From: Malus domestica | Lineage: Eukaryota > Streptophyta > Magnoliopsida > Rosales > Rosaceae | Reading direction: 5' to 3' | Length of the DNA stretch: 64,000 nt | Assembly: GCF_042453785.1 (NCBI RefSeq) | Contig: NC_091674.1 | Location: 29,275,501 to 29,339,500 of the forward strand | Part shown: piece by piece, positions 37,045 to 49,079 of the stretch | Layout of the letters: each line of letters opens with the position of its first letter | How positions within the stretch are numbered: the stretch's first letter is position 1 | Position numbers and translations under genes: made by a program | Notes under the pieces: generated by a model | Database searches by the model: none | The model's input: only the letters and a program-made list of their open reading frames with translations | Told to the model about the DNA's origin: nothing

Positions 37045-38040
37045 TGCCCCCACGGGCCACTTTGGGTTCTCCGCTCCCTCCACCATCTTTCCCAAGAAAT
37101 CTCCTCCCTCGAACCGCTACGTGATCTGCAAGTCAACCCTTGTCTCCATCCTCTTCGAAGACATCATTCGCAGCTCCACTGCCATCTTCTCCCACTCCGC
37201 CAACCTTTGCTTCCAGGAGCTTTACATCTTGCTCCAGAAGATCCAAACCCTTCTCGAAGACTCCTCCAACGGCAGCCGGATGTGGCTCCTCTAGACTAAG
37301 GGCTAGTTTGGTATTGATGTGCTGTGAAAAAAAGTTGCTGTGAGAATAAGCGGCTGTGAAATAAAGCAGCAGAGTGTTTGGTAAACTTTTTTGTAAAAGT
37401 GCTTTTGAAAAAAAAAAAGCAGTCTAATAATGAGTCTTTTCATTAAAGGAGCACTATAGCTCCATGTGCTTTGAAAAAAAGCCAGTTTTCCAAAGCTGCA
37501 AATAGCAGCTTCAGCTTTTTCCTTTGATTTCAGCTTATTCTCACAGCAGCTTCCAAAATAAACCATTTTTTTTTAGTTTACCAAACACCTAAAACCCTCA
37601 CAGCTTTTTTTCATGAGTGTTTTTTTTAAGCACCTCACTCCCAAACCACCCCTAAGTCTCTAGCGAACAGCTTCCACGAGCTCACCCTCGACCTCTCCAC
37701 CTTACTCGATCGACATCATCCCCGTCAAGGAGCTAAGATTAAACGACGACGTAGAAGAAGTCGTCTCCTTTCTCCACACCCAGTGCTCTCACAGCACCAC
37801 GGGTCGACGAAGTCGTTTGTCGATCCAAGAGACGACGGCCTCCGTCTCAAGGTCTGCTCCATACTTGACCGCTTCAAGAGTGAGATCGTTCTCGACCACT
37901 CCAAGCTCTCCGATATTTTCATGTAATTAGTGATTCGCGACGTTTCAAATTGCAAAGAGGAGCTCAAGAGCCTCCATGAAGAGTTCCAAAACCAGACGGA
38001 GGATAAATCCAGGTCGCAACTCCTTGTATTGGATTGAACC
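37045..38040 (+). pseudogene. U-box E3 ubiquitin ligase (PUB) N-terminal fragment, interrupted by a MITE
   Basis: Frames on the plus strand read KSTLVSILFEDIIRSSTAIF and LCFQELYILLQKIQTLLEDS before the insertion, and ANSFHELTLDLSTLL plus DDVEEVVSLLHTQCSH and DGLRLKVCSILDRFKSEI after it. These resemble the conserved N-terminal region of plant U-box/ARM-repeat proteins. The U-box and ARM repeats are missing. The frame is interrupted by a stop just before the MITE, by the 353-bp MITE itself (37300-37652) and by frame changes after it. It has no introns, so it may be a degraded copy of an intronless gene. There is no sign that it is functional. Confidence 0.75.
37300..37652. mobile_element. Tourist/Harbinger-type MITE inside the U-box pseudogene
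   Basis: The ends GGGCTAGTTTGGTA and CCAAACCACCCC are inverted. The duplication TAA lies at 37297-37299 and 37653-37655. The interior is shared with 27798-28139. Confidence 0.88.
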
Positions 38041-38048
38041 CCACCCAA

Positions 38049-39044
38049 ACCCGATAAACCTGATTCGTTTACAAGTCTAATTTTGCCACGTCATGAATTG
38101 TTTTTTATTTTTTTGATGGTCGGGCTAAAAAAAAAGCATGTAACGGTTATTGATACGGGCTGCTTTTGTGCCGATTAAGTTTTTGACGAGATCTCTTGTA
38201 AAGGTATCTCAACAACATTTGACGTGATGTTAACATCATTCGGCATGGGATCTCAACATCACTCGGCTAATTACTTTAACATTTGTCGACATGAATGCAT
38301 ATGAAAATAAGTCCACTAAGCACTTCACGAACTTCCTCATGGAAAAAATTTCCCTCTTCGAAAATTATAAGGGATAATATAGGAGCCACACGATAACACA
38401 CACAAATAAACGAGGGTTTGATGTGCATCTAAAGATTCAACAATCAATAATCTGACGGTCACATATATTACTAATATACTTGTACCTACTAGAAAATTCT
38501 GACATTTGTCTCAAATACAGTGAGAGTGGGGACCACAGTCAAATAACTGATAGTATATAACGAAAACTGACTGCACGATATATGATGAACGGTCATGATT
38601 GCTTGATCCCTGGATCCCCACAAAGAGGATCTGGCCAGGATCCTTTTATTTTTTGCTCTCATATTCCTTCGTCGAATTATGTGAATTGAAAAAAAAATAA
38701 ATGATAGAAATTAACAAAGAGGAAGTGAGAAGTAAAAATGAACCTATTTAATATAATATTGTGTAATTATGTAAATTCTTGATATATTTGGTTTAAGATT
38801 CCTCGCTAATTCTTTTTCATTAGGTTTTGTATTATTTAGAGAACAAATTTATTTCTCAATTTACTATCCACATACACTTATTTTATATGTTTGATTGTGT
38901 AAATTCTTGATAAATTAAGTTCAAGATTCCTCAATTGTAAAGAAAAAGAATTGAATCTCATCCGGATTTCTCCTTTCTATCCTTGCCGCACATATCCTTA
39001 ATTTGGACCCAACAATTATTCTGTAATTTGTGGTGGCCACCAGA
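38049..39044. other. Interval between U-box pseudogene and cysteine oxidase
   Basis: It contains a partial GGATCC-family MITE (about 38508-38648) and AT-rich sequence leading into the cysteine oxidase promoter. No other gene is seen. Confidence 0.55.
38508..38648. mobile_element. MITE, GGATCCTCGC family, partial copy
   Basis: It shares the ACGAAAACTGACTGCACGAT block and a GGATCC-rich right end (AGAGGATCTGGCCAGGATCC) with the copies at 14917 and 59285. The left end is not recognisable. Confidence 0.6.
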
Positions 39045-41219
39045 ATGCTTCCAAAATTTCAGAAAGCAACAGATAAGTTGCGGACGTTTCGAAGCCATAC
39101 AAGCATGGCGAGGAAGAACTCCAAAGTCCAGGCTCTCTATGAGCTCTGCCAAACGATCTTCACGCCGTCAGGGTCTCCTCCGCCTTCTCCTCCGGCTATC
39201 GATAAGCTCTGTTCTGTCCTTGGTAATTTCCCATAATATTTTGTCTTCAAATTTTAATTAAACTGCCCGTCTGATTTGTGATTCTACTAAATTTTGTAAC
39301 TTTGAAATTGGGTTTGCTTTTTTTCGGGGTGTTTTGAAGAATTGAGTGATATATTTTATGGGGTTTTGTTAAATTGTAAGAGTGTATAATTTTTCACTAA
39401 TTACAGTCCAAAGTAACTTTTTTTTTTCTTCTTCAGAATTAATCCTGCATTGATGTATAATTTAATATGAAATTTGTGAATTGGAAGCAAATTTGTGTGA
39501 AAAGCATGTTTGGATTATGTAATATTTACATTATTGTTCTTGGATGTATGTTTTCAGCTCTTTAAAGAAAGATTTTGCATCCAAAATGCTAACTTTGTTA
39601 ATCCTGTTGAAAACATACTTTGCTTAATCAAGAATCGACCCTGAATCGACCGGAGTATCATTGCTTATCGAAGATTCAGGGTCGACTCCAGCTTGATCAA
39701 GAATCGCCCTTGTTTTATATTTTCCATTTGCAGCGAAGTCTTGATGTTTTTTCCTTGAATTGATGGTATAGACTTGGTTGATAGGGCTTTGTTGCTTATT
39801 GATAGAAATGCCTAGTGGCCGATGCTGCCTGTGATATAGATTTCCATGGACCGTATATGGAATGCCTCATTGCTCCATTGACAATGATATCTTTGCTTTT
39901 GTTCTTTTGTTGTCATATGTGTTATGTTAATACATCATACGTACGTGTCTTTTGTGCACGTATTAAAAGATTCCTGCTTAAAACGAGCCTGAACCGGAAT
40001 ATCAGATCTTGAGCCCTAACTCAAAACGGTGATGACAGTTTGAGTTGCTTCCTATATGTTACACCATATGAGAGAATCTTGTCTTAATATTCTGATTTTG
40101 GTTTGAATTCGCAGACACGATATCTCCTGCTGATGTTGGGCTTAAAGAGGAAAATCTGGATGACGATCGAGGGCTTGGTTTTTTTGGACTTGACCAACTA
40201 AATAGGGTTTCTCGATGGGCTCAACCCATAACATACTTGGATATGTATGAAGGTGATAGTTTTACGGTAAGCGTTATAAGTTATCACTCAAAAAGGAATT
40301 TAGGTTGTTCGTTATATTCAAAGCTCTCTGAAATTTATACTCAAGGATTAAGCAATGATTTTATGCAGATGTGTATATTCTGTTTTCCTACTTCCTCAGT
40401 CATTCCGCTTCATGACCATCCTGGGATGACTGTTTTTAGCAAAATTCTCTATGGCTCTTTGCATGTGAGATCTTATGATTGGGTCGAGCCTGCCCAGGAG
40501 ATCAAGGGACCAAATTACTTTCCAGGTCTGTTTTTTCATGTAACTTTTAATACATACTACGATGATTATCAGTAGACAATGAGCATGGCGAATGAAAATA
40601 TTTGTTAATAAAATATAGTATGGAATGAAAATGTTTGCATCATCATATCCTTACGTCTAGTTACAAATGCCCGTTGAATGATTTTCAGAAGCTAAGCTTC
40701 ACGAGAGAGATACAACTGTATGCCATGCTCATGATTTTCGTAATTAGAGGGTTTAAATACGGGAGAACTGATGAAATTGCTCTCCAATGCAGTAAAATTG
40801 GCGAAGCTGGCAGTGGACAAGGTTTTAACGGCACCATGTGCAACATCAGTTTTGTATCCAAGGAGTGGGGGGAATCTGCATAACTTCACGGCAGTCACTC
40901 CTTGTGCTGTTCTTGACATTCTCACACCTCCTTACAGAGAAGATGCAGGCAGAAAATGTACCTACTACCGTGATTATCCGTACACCGTGTTTGGTAAGTA
41001 ACTTTGATTTCTAGTTAGGGTTTTCTTTCCTTCTTGAAGTTAATTCGCATGAAAAGAAAAGCTGATGAGTTTAGCGGTCTGATGAAAACTGCAGCTACGG
41101 AAAACAAAATTAAAATAGAGGACGGTAAAGAAGAGGAGTATGCATGGCTTGCTGAGACAGAACCGGATAATCTTTACATGCGCTCGGGAAATTACACAGG
41201 GCCGTCTATTCAGGTTTAA
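39045..41219 (+). CDS. Plant cysteine oxidase (PCO), 281 aa
   Basis: Five exons: 39045-39222, 40115-40266, 40369-40525, 40793-40993 and 41062-41219. PCOs use O2 to oxidise an N-terminal cysteine to sulfinate. This feeds ERF-VII factors and other targets into the Arg/N-degron pathway, so PCOs act as oxygen sensors. Evidence: the cupin-fold iron ligands H125 and H127 in PLHDHPGMTVFSK and H192 in GGNLHNFTAVTPC, the stretch ILYGSLHVRSYDWV, and CAVLDILTPPYREDAGRKCT. The C-terminal part (EEYAWLAETEPDNLYMRSG) also fits. A later in-frame ATG at 39105 (MARKNSKVQALYELC) is an equally possible start. I favour the PCO3-like subgroup, but only from memory of its sequence. Confidence 0.93.
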
Positions 41220-41922
41220 CCTTCATCACTGTCGGTAGGGACGATCACTAAATGAGCCGATGCTTCTTAATGTGTGTGGTTTGGCTTTAGCACCGTAGAG
41301 AAAGCATACCATTGCGGTTGATGACAGAAAGGCAACGAGGTAACTAAGGCGCCGAGAAGTGATTTGAGAGAAGTGCTTCTTGTTAGACGATGATATCAAG
41401 TTTATCGAGTCAAGTCATCCCGTATGAACCGCTCTCCTTGTTTGTGTTGGCCTTCATTAACCAACTCAGCAGAGTTGTGATTGTGATGAATGCATCCAAG
41501 GATTTGTTATGATAGTAGTGATTAGTGAAGCTCTCTGTTTGAGTTTATGTTTGTGATGTTATGTTGTGGCATTCAAACACGGACATGTCCGCACAAGAAA
41601 ACACAATCTGCGCCGCCGACGGTTAAAGCTCTACTTAAAACGACAAGAGATTCGGGAACTCAAAACACTTTCACTAGTAAAATTGATGTTTTGCCTCTGA
41701 ACCATTGCAAGATTCGATCGACAAATCGAGATGTAATACACGGTACATTACATTACAAGGCCGCACAAGAACTACAAAGTTGAACCGGATGACGCCGGCA
41801 CACGGAACTGCACCTGACTTGATAAACTCTATCAAAAATTTCTGTAGATTTTCCAGGAAATCTGAATTGGCTGGAAGGGAAGCTTAGATGACTTGGATGA
41901 ATGATCTGATAAATTTCGTCGC
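41220..41922. other. Convergent 3' region, cysteine oxidase / plastid enolase
   Basis: 3' UTR sequence of both genes. The short open frames at 41547-41887 look like chance. No repeat is recognised. Confidence 0.6.
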
Positions 41923-44407
41923 TTAGGGAGATCTGAAAGCTTCGCCAGCATAACGCACATTGCCGAGTTCCTCTTCAATACGCAGAAGCTGCATCCAAAT
42001 CAAAACACAGATAAAGAGATAATTTCAGTCACTCTTCAATTCTAATGCTTTGTGCACATTCAGGAAAACAAGTCGAAAGTGGATGGTGTTGAGGGAATGG
42101 AAATGTTCTGGTTTTAACCTGATTATACTTGGCCAACCGCTCACTTCGGCAGGGAGCTCCTGTCTTGATCTATTCAGAACAAAATGAAATCGTCGATTTC
42201 ATGTATAAATGAAGTCGAATATAGAGAGCATAGTTATAGGAATTAGCCAACAAACCTGTCCACTAGCCAAACCAACAGAAAGATCAGCGATAAAGTTATC
42301 TTCAGTTTCTCCACTCCGGTGGCTGACCATAACACCCCAACCTGCAGCTTTTGCGTCGAGTGCTGCCTGAATAGATTCAGTTATTGTGCCGATCTGGTTA
42401 ACCTGCAATTCAAAGGATGAAAATGAGCTCGATCAAGTTACTCAAATCACAAGGTTAACCATTTAAAGGAAAACAATCAACAACAACAACAACAACAAAG
42501 CCTTTTCCCACTAAGTGGGGTCGGCTATCATTTAAAGGAAAACAATTGACGCAGTTAAATATGCTTGCCTTTAGAAGTAAACCATTGCATGCCTTCTTCT
42601 GAATGGCTTCAGCAATTTTTGTTGGATTTGTGACCAACAAGTCATCTCCTACAAGTTGGATATCAACAGAAGACTGAAGTGAAGACCACGAGCTCCAATC
42701 GTCTTGGTCAAATGGATCTTCAATAGACACAATTGGGAATTCCTTAATGAACTCCTTGTACAGCTCCCCAAGGTTCGGAGGCGAGAGCACATGGGCCCCG
42801 TCATTTGGTTGTTTCTTAAAGTTGAGATCGTATTTCCCTTCTTTGGTGAGAAATTCTGAAGCTGCAACATCCATTCCTATTTTGATCTGCATCAATGACA
42901 TTGTTGTGAGTCCGCATAACACATTTCTATAAGAAATTGCAAGAGAGAAATAATGCCAACACCTACTACGGTCCTACCTTTCCGGTGTATCCAGCCTTTT
43001 CAATAGCATCAATGAGCAAAACTAGACCCTCCCTATTATCCTGCACATTGGGAGCAAACCCCCCTTCATCTCCAACATTGCAAGCATCCTGTCCATATTT
43101 TGCCTTGATAATTCCCTTTAGTGTATGATAAACTGCTCCATGCAATCCAGAACACTTTATCAATTATCAACCGTTCAAAAAACGCCAAGAGCATACTAAT
43201 CAATAGCGATTCAAGCATTTTCTGCTCCATAAACCATATATGCGGAAAATGAATAACAAATCTGACTAACCTTCACTACCCATGCGGAGTGCCTCAGCGA
43301 ACGAGGATGCACCAACAGGCAAGATCATAAACTCCTGCATTGCCAGATTATTTCCTGCGTGGCTGCCTCCATTTATCACATTGAAAGCTGGGACGGGCAT
43401 AACAAGCTCCTTCGTTCCTGAAACTTCCTGGATGTGCTTGTACAATGGCACTCCCTTTGCTCCTGCTCCCGCTCTACACACGCTCAGAGATACTCCCAAT
43501 ATGGCATTGGCCCCCAGTTTCGACTTGTTTGGGGTTCCATCGATTTCCAACATAAGTGCATCAACCTCATTTTGATTTCTGAAAAAAGCAAAAACTTCGG
43601 AACTTCATAACCAGCACTCAACAAAATATGCCTAAACAACTCATATAAACATAATCAACATCAAGGCTAACAAGTTAGTGCTGTTTGAGACAGCTTCTGG
43701 AATGGCCAAAAGTGCTTTAGTGCTTCTTCAACAAGCAAATCCCTGTTCTTTCTTGAAAAGCACTTGAATTTTTAGTAAAGATTTTGACATGCTTCTAACA
43801 AAAGCACTTCGAGCAAGAGTAGAAGTCCCCGACGGGCTTCCAAGCGGTCCCTCAGTAAATTTTCTTTAACATTCCTTAAATCAGTGAACTTTTTCTAACA
43901 TCTATTCCTAAACTATTACTAATTAGAATTAAGAAAAGGATTAACTATAAAAGAGATTAAACAAAAATGCTTAAGCTTAATTAACCTGACATCGACGCCA
44001 ACGAGCTTGGGTCCCAAAATCTCATTGATGTTCTTCACAGCAGTGAGCACACCTTTCCCGCCGTAGACAGCCTTGTCACCGTCTCTGAGCTCCAACGCCT
44101 CGTAAATTCCGGTGGAGGCGCCACTGGGCACGGCCGATCGGTACAGATCGTCAGTGACCAGATCAACCTCGACAGTCGGATTACCCCTGCTGTCGATGAT
44201 CTGCCTCGCCTTCACCGACTTGACCTTGTACTCCTTGGAGGCCTTGGCGGCCGCGGTGGGCGCGACGGCGACTGAGCATTGGACGGAGCCAGAACGACGC
44301 CGGGCCAGGCAGGGGACGCCGGTGGGGAGCTGGGGTCTGGGCTGGGGTTTGGAGCAGAGGAAGGGGTTTTGGAGGAGGTTGGTGGTGGGCTGGGTAGCTA
44401 GAGCCAT
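41923..44407 (-). CDS. ENO1: Enolase, plastid isoform (ENO1-like), 488 aa
   Basis: Seven exons: 43986-44407, 43271-43578, 42978-43132, 42569-42886, 42256-42402, 42119-42169 and 41923-41988. It converts 2-phosphoglycerate to phosphoenolpyruvate in plastid glycolysis. The first 58 or so residues ([27 protein letters not shown]) are a Ser/Ala/Arg-rich transit peptide. The enzyme then starts at [17 protein letters not shown]. Catalytic marks: [30 protein letters not shown], the metal ligands in [20 protein letters not shown] and [11 protein letters not shown], the base lysine in LLLKVNQIGT, and [15 protein letters not shown]. All are intact. Intron 4 (42403-42568) begins with GC instead of GT (AAG|GCAAGC) and contains a 51-bp LINE-tail insertion. 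The leader has a (CT)n tract just before the ATG. Confidence 0.97.
42478..42528 (-). mobile_element. RTE-type LINE tail, 51-bp insertion in ENO1 intron 4
   Basis: It is only the (CAA)n block plus the CCTTTTCCCACTAAGTGGGG tail block. A perfect 18-bp duplication CATTTAAAGGAAAACAAT lies at 42460-42477 and 42529-42546. It inserted about 22 bases inside the donor end of the intron. Confidence 0.92.
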
Positions 44408-44410
44408 GTT

Positions 44411-44411
44411 T

Positions 44412-44439
<28 letters not shown>
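44411..44439. repeat. (GA/CT)n microsatellite in the ENO1 5' leader
   Basis: About 14 GA units on the plus strand, starting 4 bases upstream of the ENO1 ATG. Confidence 0.95.
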
Positions 44440-44447
<8 letters not shown>

Positions 44448-44650
44448 GGAGTATTAGAGAGAGAAAAGTGTTTGGAGGGACAGAAAGTTTGGGGAGGAGA
44501 GATAAAAAAGGGGAGAGAGTGTGGGAAAATCCGTCGAGGTGGCGATGAATATAACGTGCGGGTTGTTGGTTGGTGGTGTCGTTTGGACTCGCGGAGACGT
44601 TGAGACTGAAGCAGCCAGCTCTGGAGAGAGGAAGGTAGATGGCTGTGCGT

Positions 44651-44656
44651 CACGTG
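44651..44656. promoter_or_regulatory. G-box CACGTG upstream of ENO1
   Basis: A palindromic CACGTG about 245 bases upstream of the ENO1 start, followed by (CGTG)n. G-boxes bind bZIP and bHLH factors. The role here is only inferred. Confidence 0.4.
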
Positions 44657-44720
44657 CGTGCGTGCGTGCGTGTATATGCTGAGGTGGCATGTGGGGTCCG
44701 TTTAACTACCTTAAATATTT

Positions 44721-44874
44721 AAAAAAACTAATGAAAATGACTTGAAAACTTTGAGATTTAACGATAAAGATAAAATAAAGGGTAAAATGAATAGTATCAT
44801 GATTGATTTTTTAATGTAAAAATGTGGTTTTTCGTTAAAGTGAACAGTACCGGAAGCTTTTCGTTAAAGTTCCC
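44721..44874. mobile_element. Short MITE, 9-bp duplication family, copy 2
   Basis: The 154-bp element is closely similar to 33701-33857. A perfect 9-bp duplication TAAATATTT lies at 44712-44720 and 44875-44883. Confidence 0.88.
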
Positions 44875-44894
44875 TAAATATTTTTGGTCCCGCT

Positions 44895-45068
44895 TTGGAC
44901 GGATAAGGGTCCTTCCAATCATATGCGTTAATTATACATTATAACATTATGCGGTTAAAAGTTATTATAAATTGTTTTATTAAAAATTAAATATAAATAA
45001 TATCTGACGAAAAATAATTGTACAATATACGATAAAAAAGAATCATGAGAGGTTCCTCATTCGCTTTG
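44895..45068. mobile_element. MITE, GGATCCTCGC family, diverged copy
   Basis: It shares the block AATATAAATAATATCTGACG with the copy at 14917-15126. A CGCTTTGGAC motif occurs at both edges. The boundaries are approximate. Confidence 0.55.
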
Positions 45069-45801
45069 GACAACCGACAACGGTGCGTGCATGCGATGCA
45101 ACCTACCACCCGGGTTTTTTTTTCACTAGTTTGGACTTTGGGGCCCAAACCCACAAGAAAAAAGTTGTTGTTCATATATGGGCCACAAGGCCCACAACAA
45201 CACAATGGAACAAGGGTAAAGTGGTAGTTAAATGTAGAAAACGATAAACTTCAGTTGCTATTTCGAGAGAGACTTACATGAGACGAAGTATAAGCCCATC
45301 TATTTTAGAAATTTTATAATATAATTGTAACATAAACATGTAGTGCTACTAACTCACGTATTAAACAGTTTAAGTGAATGACATGATTGATACTTTATTA
45401 ACCTAAGAGTGTACTAATAATAAAAACTTCATGTTAAGTTTATGACATATCATTGATTGATACGTATTATGAGACAACAAAGTTAAGAAGGAAAGATTTT
45501 TCAATGTGCCAAGAACACAGCCCGCTACACCAAATGTCATAATAGATTCATGTTAGTGGTTGAAATATTTTTCAAGTATTCTAACACATATTATGAAGTT
45601 GGTAAGCCGAACAATGTTCCCAACACAATTCCAGAAGGAAACAAAAAAAAAAAAAAAATCCCAAACTCTCAAATGCATAAGCTGTAAAGTGGCGGACTCG
45701 TAATTCATCAAGACGAAACATACAAGCTTTGGCTGAGTTCACAACTATCAGAAAAATGTGACTTCTAAACGATGGAGCCTGACAAAATAATTTGAGTTCG
45801 A

Positions 45802-47976
45802 CTACTTGAGAAAGGTGCAAGCAAGAAACAAGAACAGGTACACTACGAGTGAAGTTAGAAGTTCGAGGGTCCAAGTCGGGTGCAAGAGCATTGATGGAAT
45901 ATTCGGGACCAAGACCGAACCGCATACCCAACCAGTGACAAGAGCTCCAAGTCTGCAACAGGGGCAATGTGTAAGTAACGAGAAGAGTGAGGGAAGAAGG
46001 CAGACAACTATGGCCACTGTCCAAACTTACCCGAAAATGGAAGCTCTGGCCAAGCTCTTTGTCTTCTCGTTGAGGAAATAGATGCAAGCTGCCAAGGAGA
46101 CCGCCACCTGTAGTAACAAATATTTCGATTATTTCCAAATTCCAGAAAGGGGCACCAACATTGCAATCTATTTTCTGCGTGCTTAAATGCAAATTATAGT
46201 GTTTTAATCAAGATCAACAACGAGGAAGGGTGCATTTATCTAGGATGATGGAGAAGCACAGAAGGATGGGGGAGGATATATCTTATGGAAGAAAGACGAC
46301 TTAAAGATCCCAATGTTGGATTCAGCAAAAGAAGGTAGGCATTTGCTCTGTACGTCGAGAAATGTCTAAAAGTCTAATTGTGTCAGCAAGGCATGCTTCA
46401 CAAAGAGACTGATGCAATGCCACTACCATATTTCTATTCCAAACCGTTTGTGCTCATCATATGACGAGAGCAACTCAATCAAATATATCATCCACATTGT
46501 GAACAAACGAAGATGTCTCATGAACGGCTTAAAGGATATCTAAGAACAGCACACCAAAAAAACAATGTCTAACTAAGTAACTGAGAGAGTAAACCTCCTC
46601 CTCAAACTTGCACAAATCCGTCACAAATAAAACAAGTTTCAAATCAATGCTTCCAATAAAGGATGCACTAAGGACAAGCTGATATTAGCCTACGCATTCA
46701 ATTACCATGACTGAAGGTTTCACTTGGATAAAAGAAAATGATAAAAATGGCAACAGGTATGATTAAAAGATATAAGGCGATTCGAGCCTTGGCAATCAGA
46801 ACAAACCTGAAATGCAGGTCCACCTTCAGCTGAGTTCATGATACTCCAGCCACCCATGAACGCAAAGAGGAACAATCTTCTAAAAATAACTTCAACAGGT
46901 GGAACTTCCACAAAATTGAGCAGGTTCTTAACCCAAGGCGGAGACTCTTCAACTTTCTTTTTCAACTTGCTCTTCAAATTAATTTTTGTTTTCTTCCTCT
47001 GCTGGAAGCTGGTCATCAAGATTTTCTCAAAAGCAGCTTCAATTGATTCTTCACTTCTTTCATGTCCAGCATACTGTTGTAAGAGAAAATTGCGTGATCC
47101 CCAAATTTCTTCCTCAGACGCATCATAGGTCACACCAAGACGTTTATACGGATCCCAAACACTGATTCTAGGGAATTTTGGAGCATTACCTACAGAGGCA
47201 ATAAAAATGCGAAATGAGCAAAGGTCAGCCGTCTACTTATCCAGGCAGAACTCTCAAGTCAGATATATTAAACCACTAAGTACTGGTACTAGTACTACAT
47301 ATCCAACATAAGTTCTAAGTGTCGGGTATAATAAAACAAGATTTATCTGTCATGCAAGTGTTTTAATCATTCACCACATAACGCAATTGCTAGAGTAAAA
47401 TTGGAAATTCCTAAACAAAATGCAACCGATTCACCCCCCTCTAGGTTAAACTAGTACCCATCCTAGAACCTTCAACAATGGATAGCTGCCATTCACCCGA
47501 GGGGCAAAAAAGAGCAGGGTGAGACAACAACTACTTGATTCTCGATGCTCACAAGAACTTCGCTTCGCAATTCCCATCAACTCGATTTCAACTAGCATGA
47601 GCAAAAGTTTGTGTCTTTTATCCTTACTACAAAATCTTGTGTCCTAAAATCTAAATTCTGGGTCTGAACAGTGAAATCAGGCAACCAAATAAATAAAAAT
47701 TCTCCAAATTACAATAAAAAGAGCTAGGGCAGAAATGAATTTTACCTCCATAAGATGTACCAGCAGCAGCACATCTAGGAGCTCGTACAACGGAGCAACA
47801 AGTTGGCAGCTTCTTCGAATTTTCGAGAAATTTACTGCAAGAAAACATCCAAATCAATAGATATAATCACAGATATATACATATAAACAGAGAGGAAAGA
47901 GGGGGGAGAGAGAGTACAGTTTGTGGCCGAGGAAAGCGGTGGTGAAATTGGGGGAGGAGATGGAGAGGGAGGCCAT
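45802..47976 (-). CDS. CPP1: CPP1/CDF1-type chloroplast J-like protein (chaperone-like protein of POR), 252 aa
   Basis: Five exons: 47918-47976, 47746-47834, 46807-47189, 46031-46107 and 45802-45952. The N terminus [17 protein letters not shown] is a chloroplast transit peptide. A J-like domain follows ([20 protein letters not shown] to about residue 111) without the HPD motif of true DnaJ proteins. The rest has a basic linker ([14 protein letters not shown]) and four membrane segments ([59 protein letters not shown]). In Arabidopsis CPP1 (CDF1) stabilises protochlorophyllide oxidoreductase and supports chlorophyll synthesis and chloroplast development. The length agrees with that protein. 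Confidence 0.95.
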
Positions 47977-49079
47977 GGCTTTTTTTCTTGGGGAGGTCTG
48001 CGAACTGAGAAAACCCTAATTCGAATGGTGGTTGGACGCCATGGAAATAGGCTCCGAAGCTGCAAGCCAACAGGGGGTTTTGGGGGTGGCTGGGGATGGA
48101 AGAGGAGTAACTATATCCGCTGCTGCCTTGTATATTTCAACAGAGTGAGCCGGCCCCAACTACCTTGTGCGACGATGCGCACTGCGCACATTTTCTTTTT
48201 GCTTATTTACGTCAGTGCCCCCAAGAATCAATTTTAGTCACTTTGCCCTTGTTTAACTAAAAATGTGTCATTTACACCCAAAAAGCTAGCTTTGTGTCAC
48301 TTCGTCCTATCTCGTTTTTTTTTTAGTATATCAATATTTTTACAAGAAGAGGAGGGGAGTTCTGCTAAACCACATAATGAGCAGCCTAATTTGGTATCAA
48401 ATTTGTCATTCACGAGATTCGAATCTAAAACCTTTCACTTTCAAGTGAAAATGAATATCACTAGATCGTAATATTTTATCTTATCTCGTTATCTTCATTA
48501 AATTCTGTTAAATCATTGTGGCATTGATATTAATAAGCCTTTTGGTGAGAGGAGTATCTGCTGAGATAAAGATAGAGGGGGCATCATTGGTGTAGATTTA
48601 GAGTAGTCGCGGGGGAGCCGGGGGGTGGGGGAGTATCCGGCGGCGGCGGGGATGACATGCAGGAGACTGTACGGGTGAAGATGGGAGCGGTGGGGCCAAA
48701 GGAAGTATGATTTTGGAAGCAAAGCGTAATTTTTAAGTACGAAAGTGAAATAAAAAAACTAAAAGTAATAAAGTGTGAATTTCATGATGCAACGAGGGTA
48801 GTAAAATAAAAATCAACTGAGAATTACGCTATTTCCATCGACGAAAATGCTCAGATATTAAATTGCAACAGTGCAGTAAAACGATTGTACAACAATGTAG
48901 AGCTGAGACAATCTTTGTACATCAAATTTATTTCTTCTTTCTGTTGGTGCAACATGCTTGATATCGAGGGCCGCATGTAATTCAACAGTCTATGGCGCTG
49001 CGCGGTTCATATTCCGCTGCGCTACAAAGTCTGGACCGTGACGCGTGGCACCGCCTTTACACGGAGGAGCACCCCATTG
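47977..49079. other. Interval between CPP1 5' end and acyl-activating enzyme 3' end
   Basis: It contains the CPP1 promoter, a SINE (48315-48480) and the 3' UTR region of the acyl-activating enzyme gene. A G-rich stretch near 48600-48650 is low in complexity. No further gene is seen. Confidence 0.6.
48315..48480 (-). mobile_element. tRNA-derived SINE with poly(A) tail, copy upstream of CPP1
   Basis: It has the same minus-strand head and body as 21461-21630. It is flanked by CTATCTCG (48307-48314) and TTATCTCG (48481-48488), a short duplication with one mismatch. Confidence 0.85.

Larger units (their letters stand above)
44408..45801. other. Interval between ENO1 5' end and CPP1 3' end
   Basis: It contains the ENO1 leader and promoter, with a CACGTG G-box at 44651-44656 followed by a CGTG tetranucleotide run, a Mutator-type MITE (44721-44874), a partial GGATCC-family element (about 44895-45068) and AT-rich DNA. 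Confidence 0.6.

Noticed and set aside
44112-44603. A 163-codon open frame antisense to the first exon of plastid enolase
   Set aside because: It mirrors the GC-rich transit-peptide region and the (GA)n leader repeat (RERERER run). It has no homology and no splice context.
45581-46192. A 203-codon minus-strand open frame over the end of CPP1
   Set aside because: It is a different frame that runs through intron 4 and the last two CPP1 exons. The CPP1 frame itself matches a known protein and uses proper splice sites.
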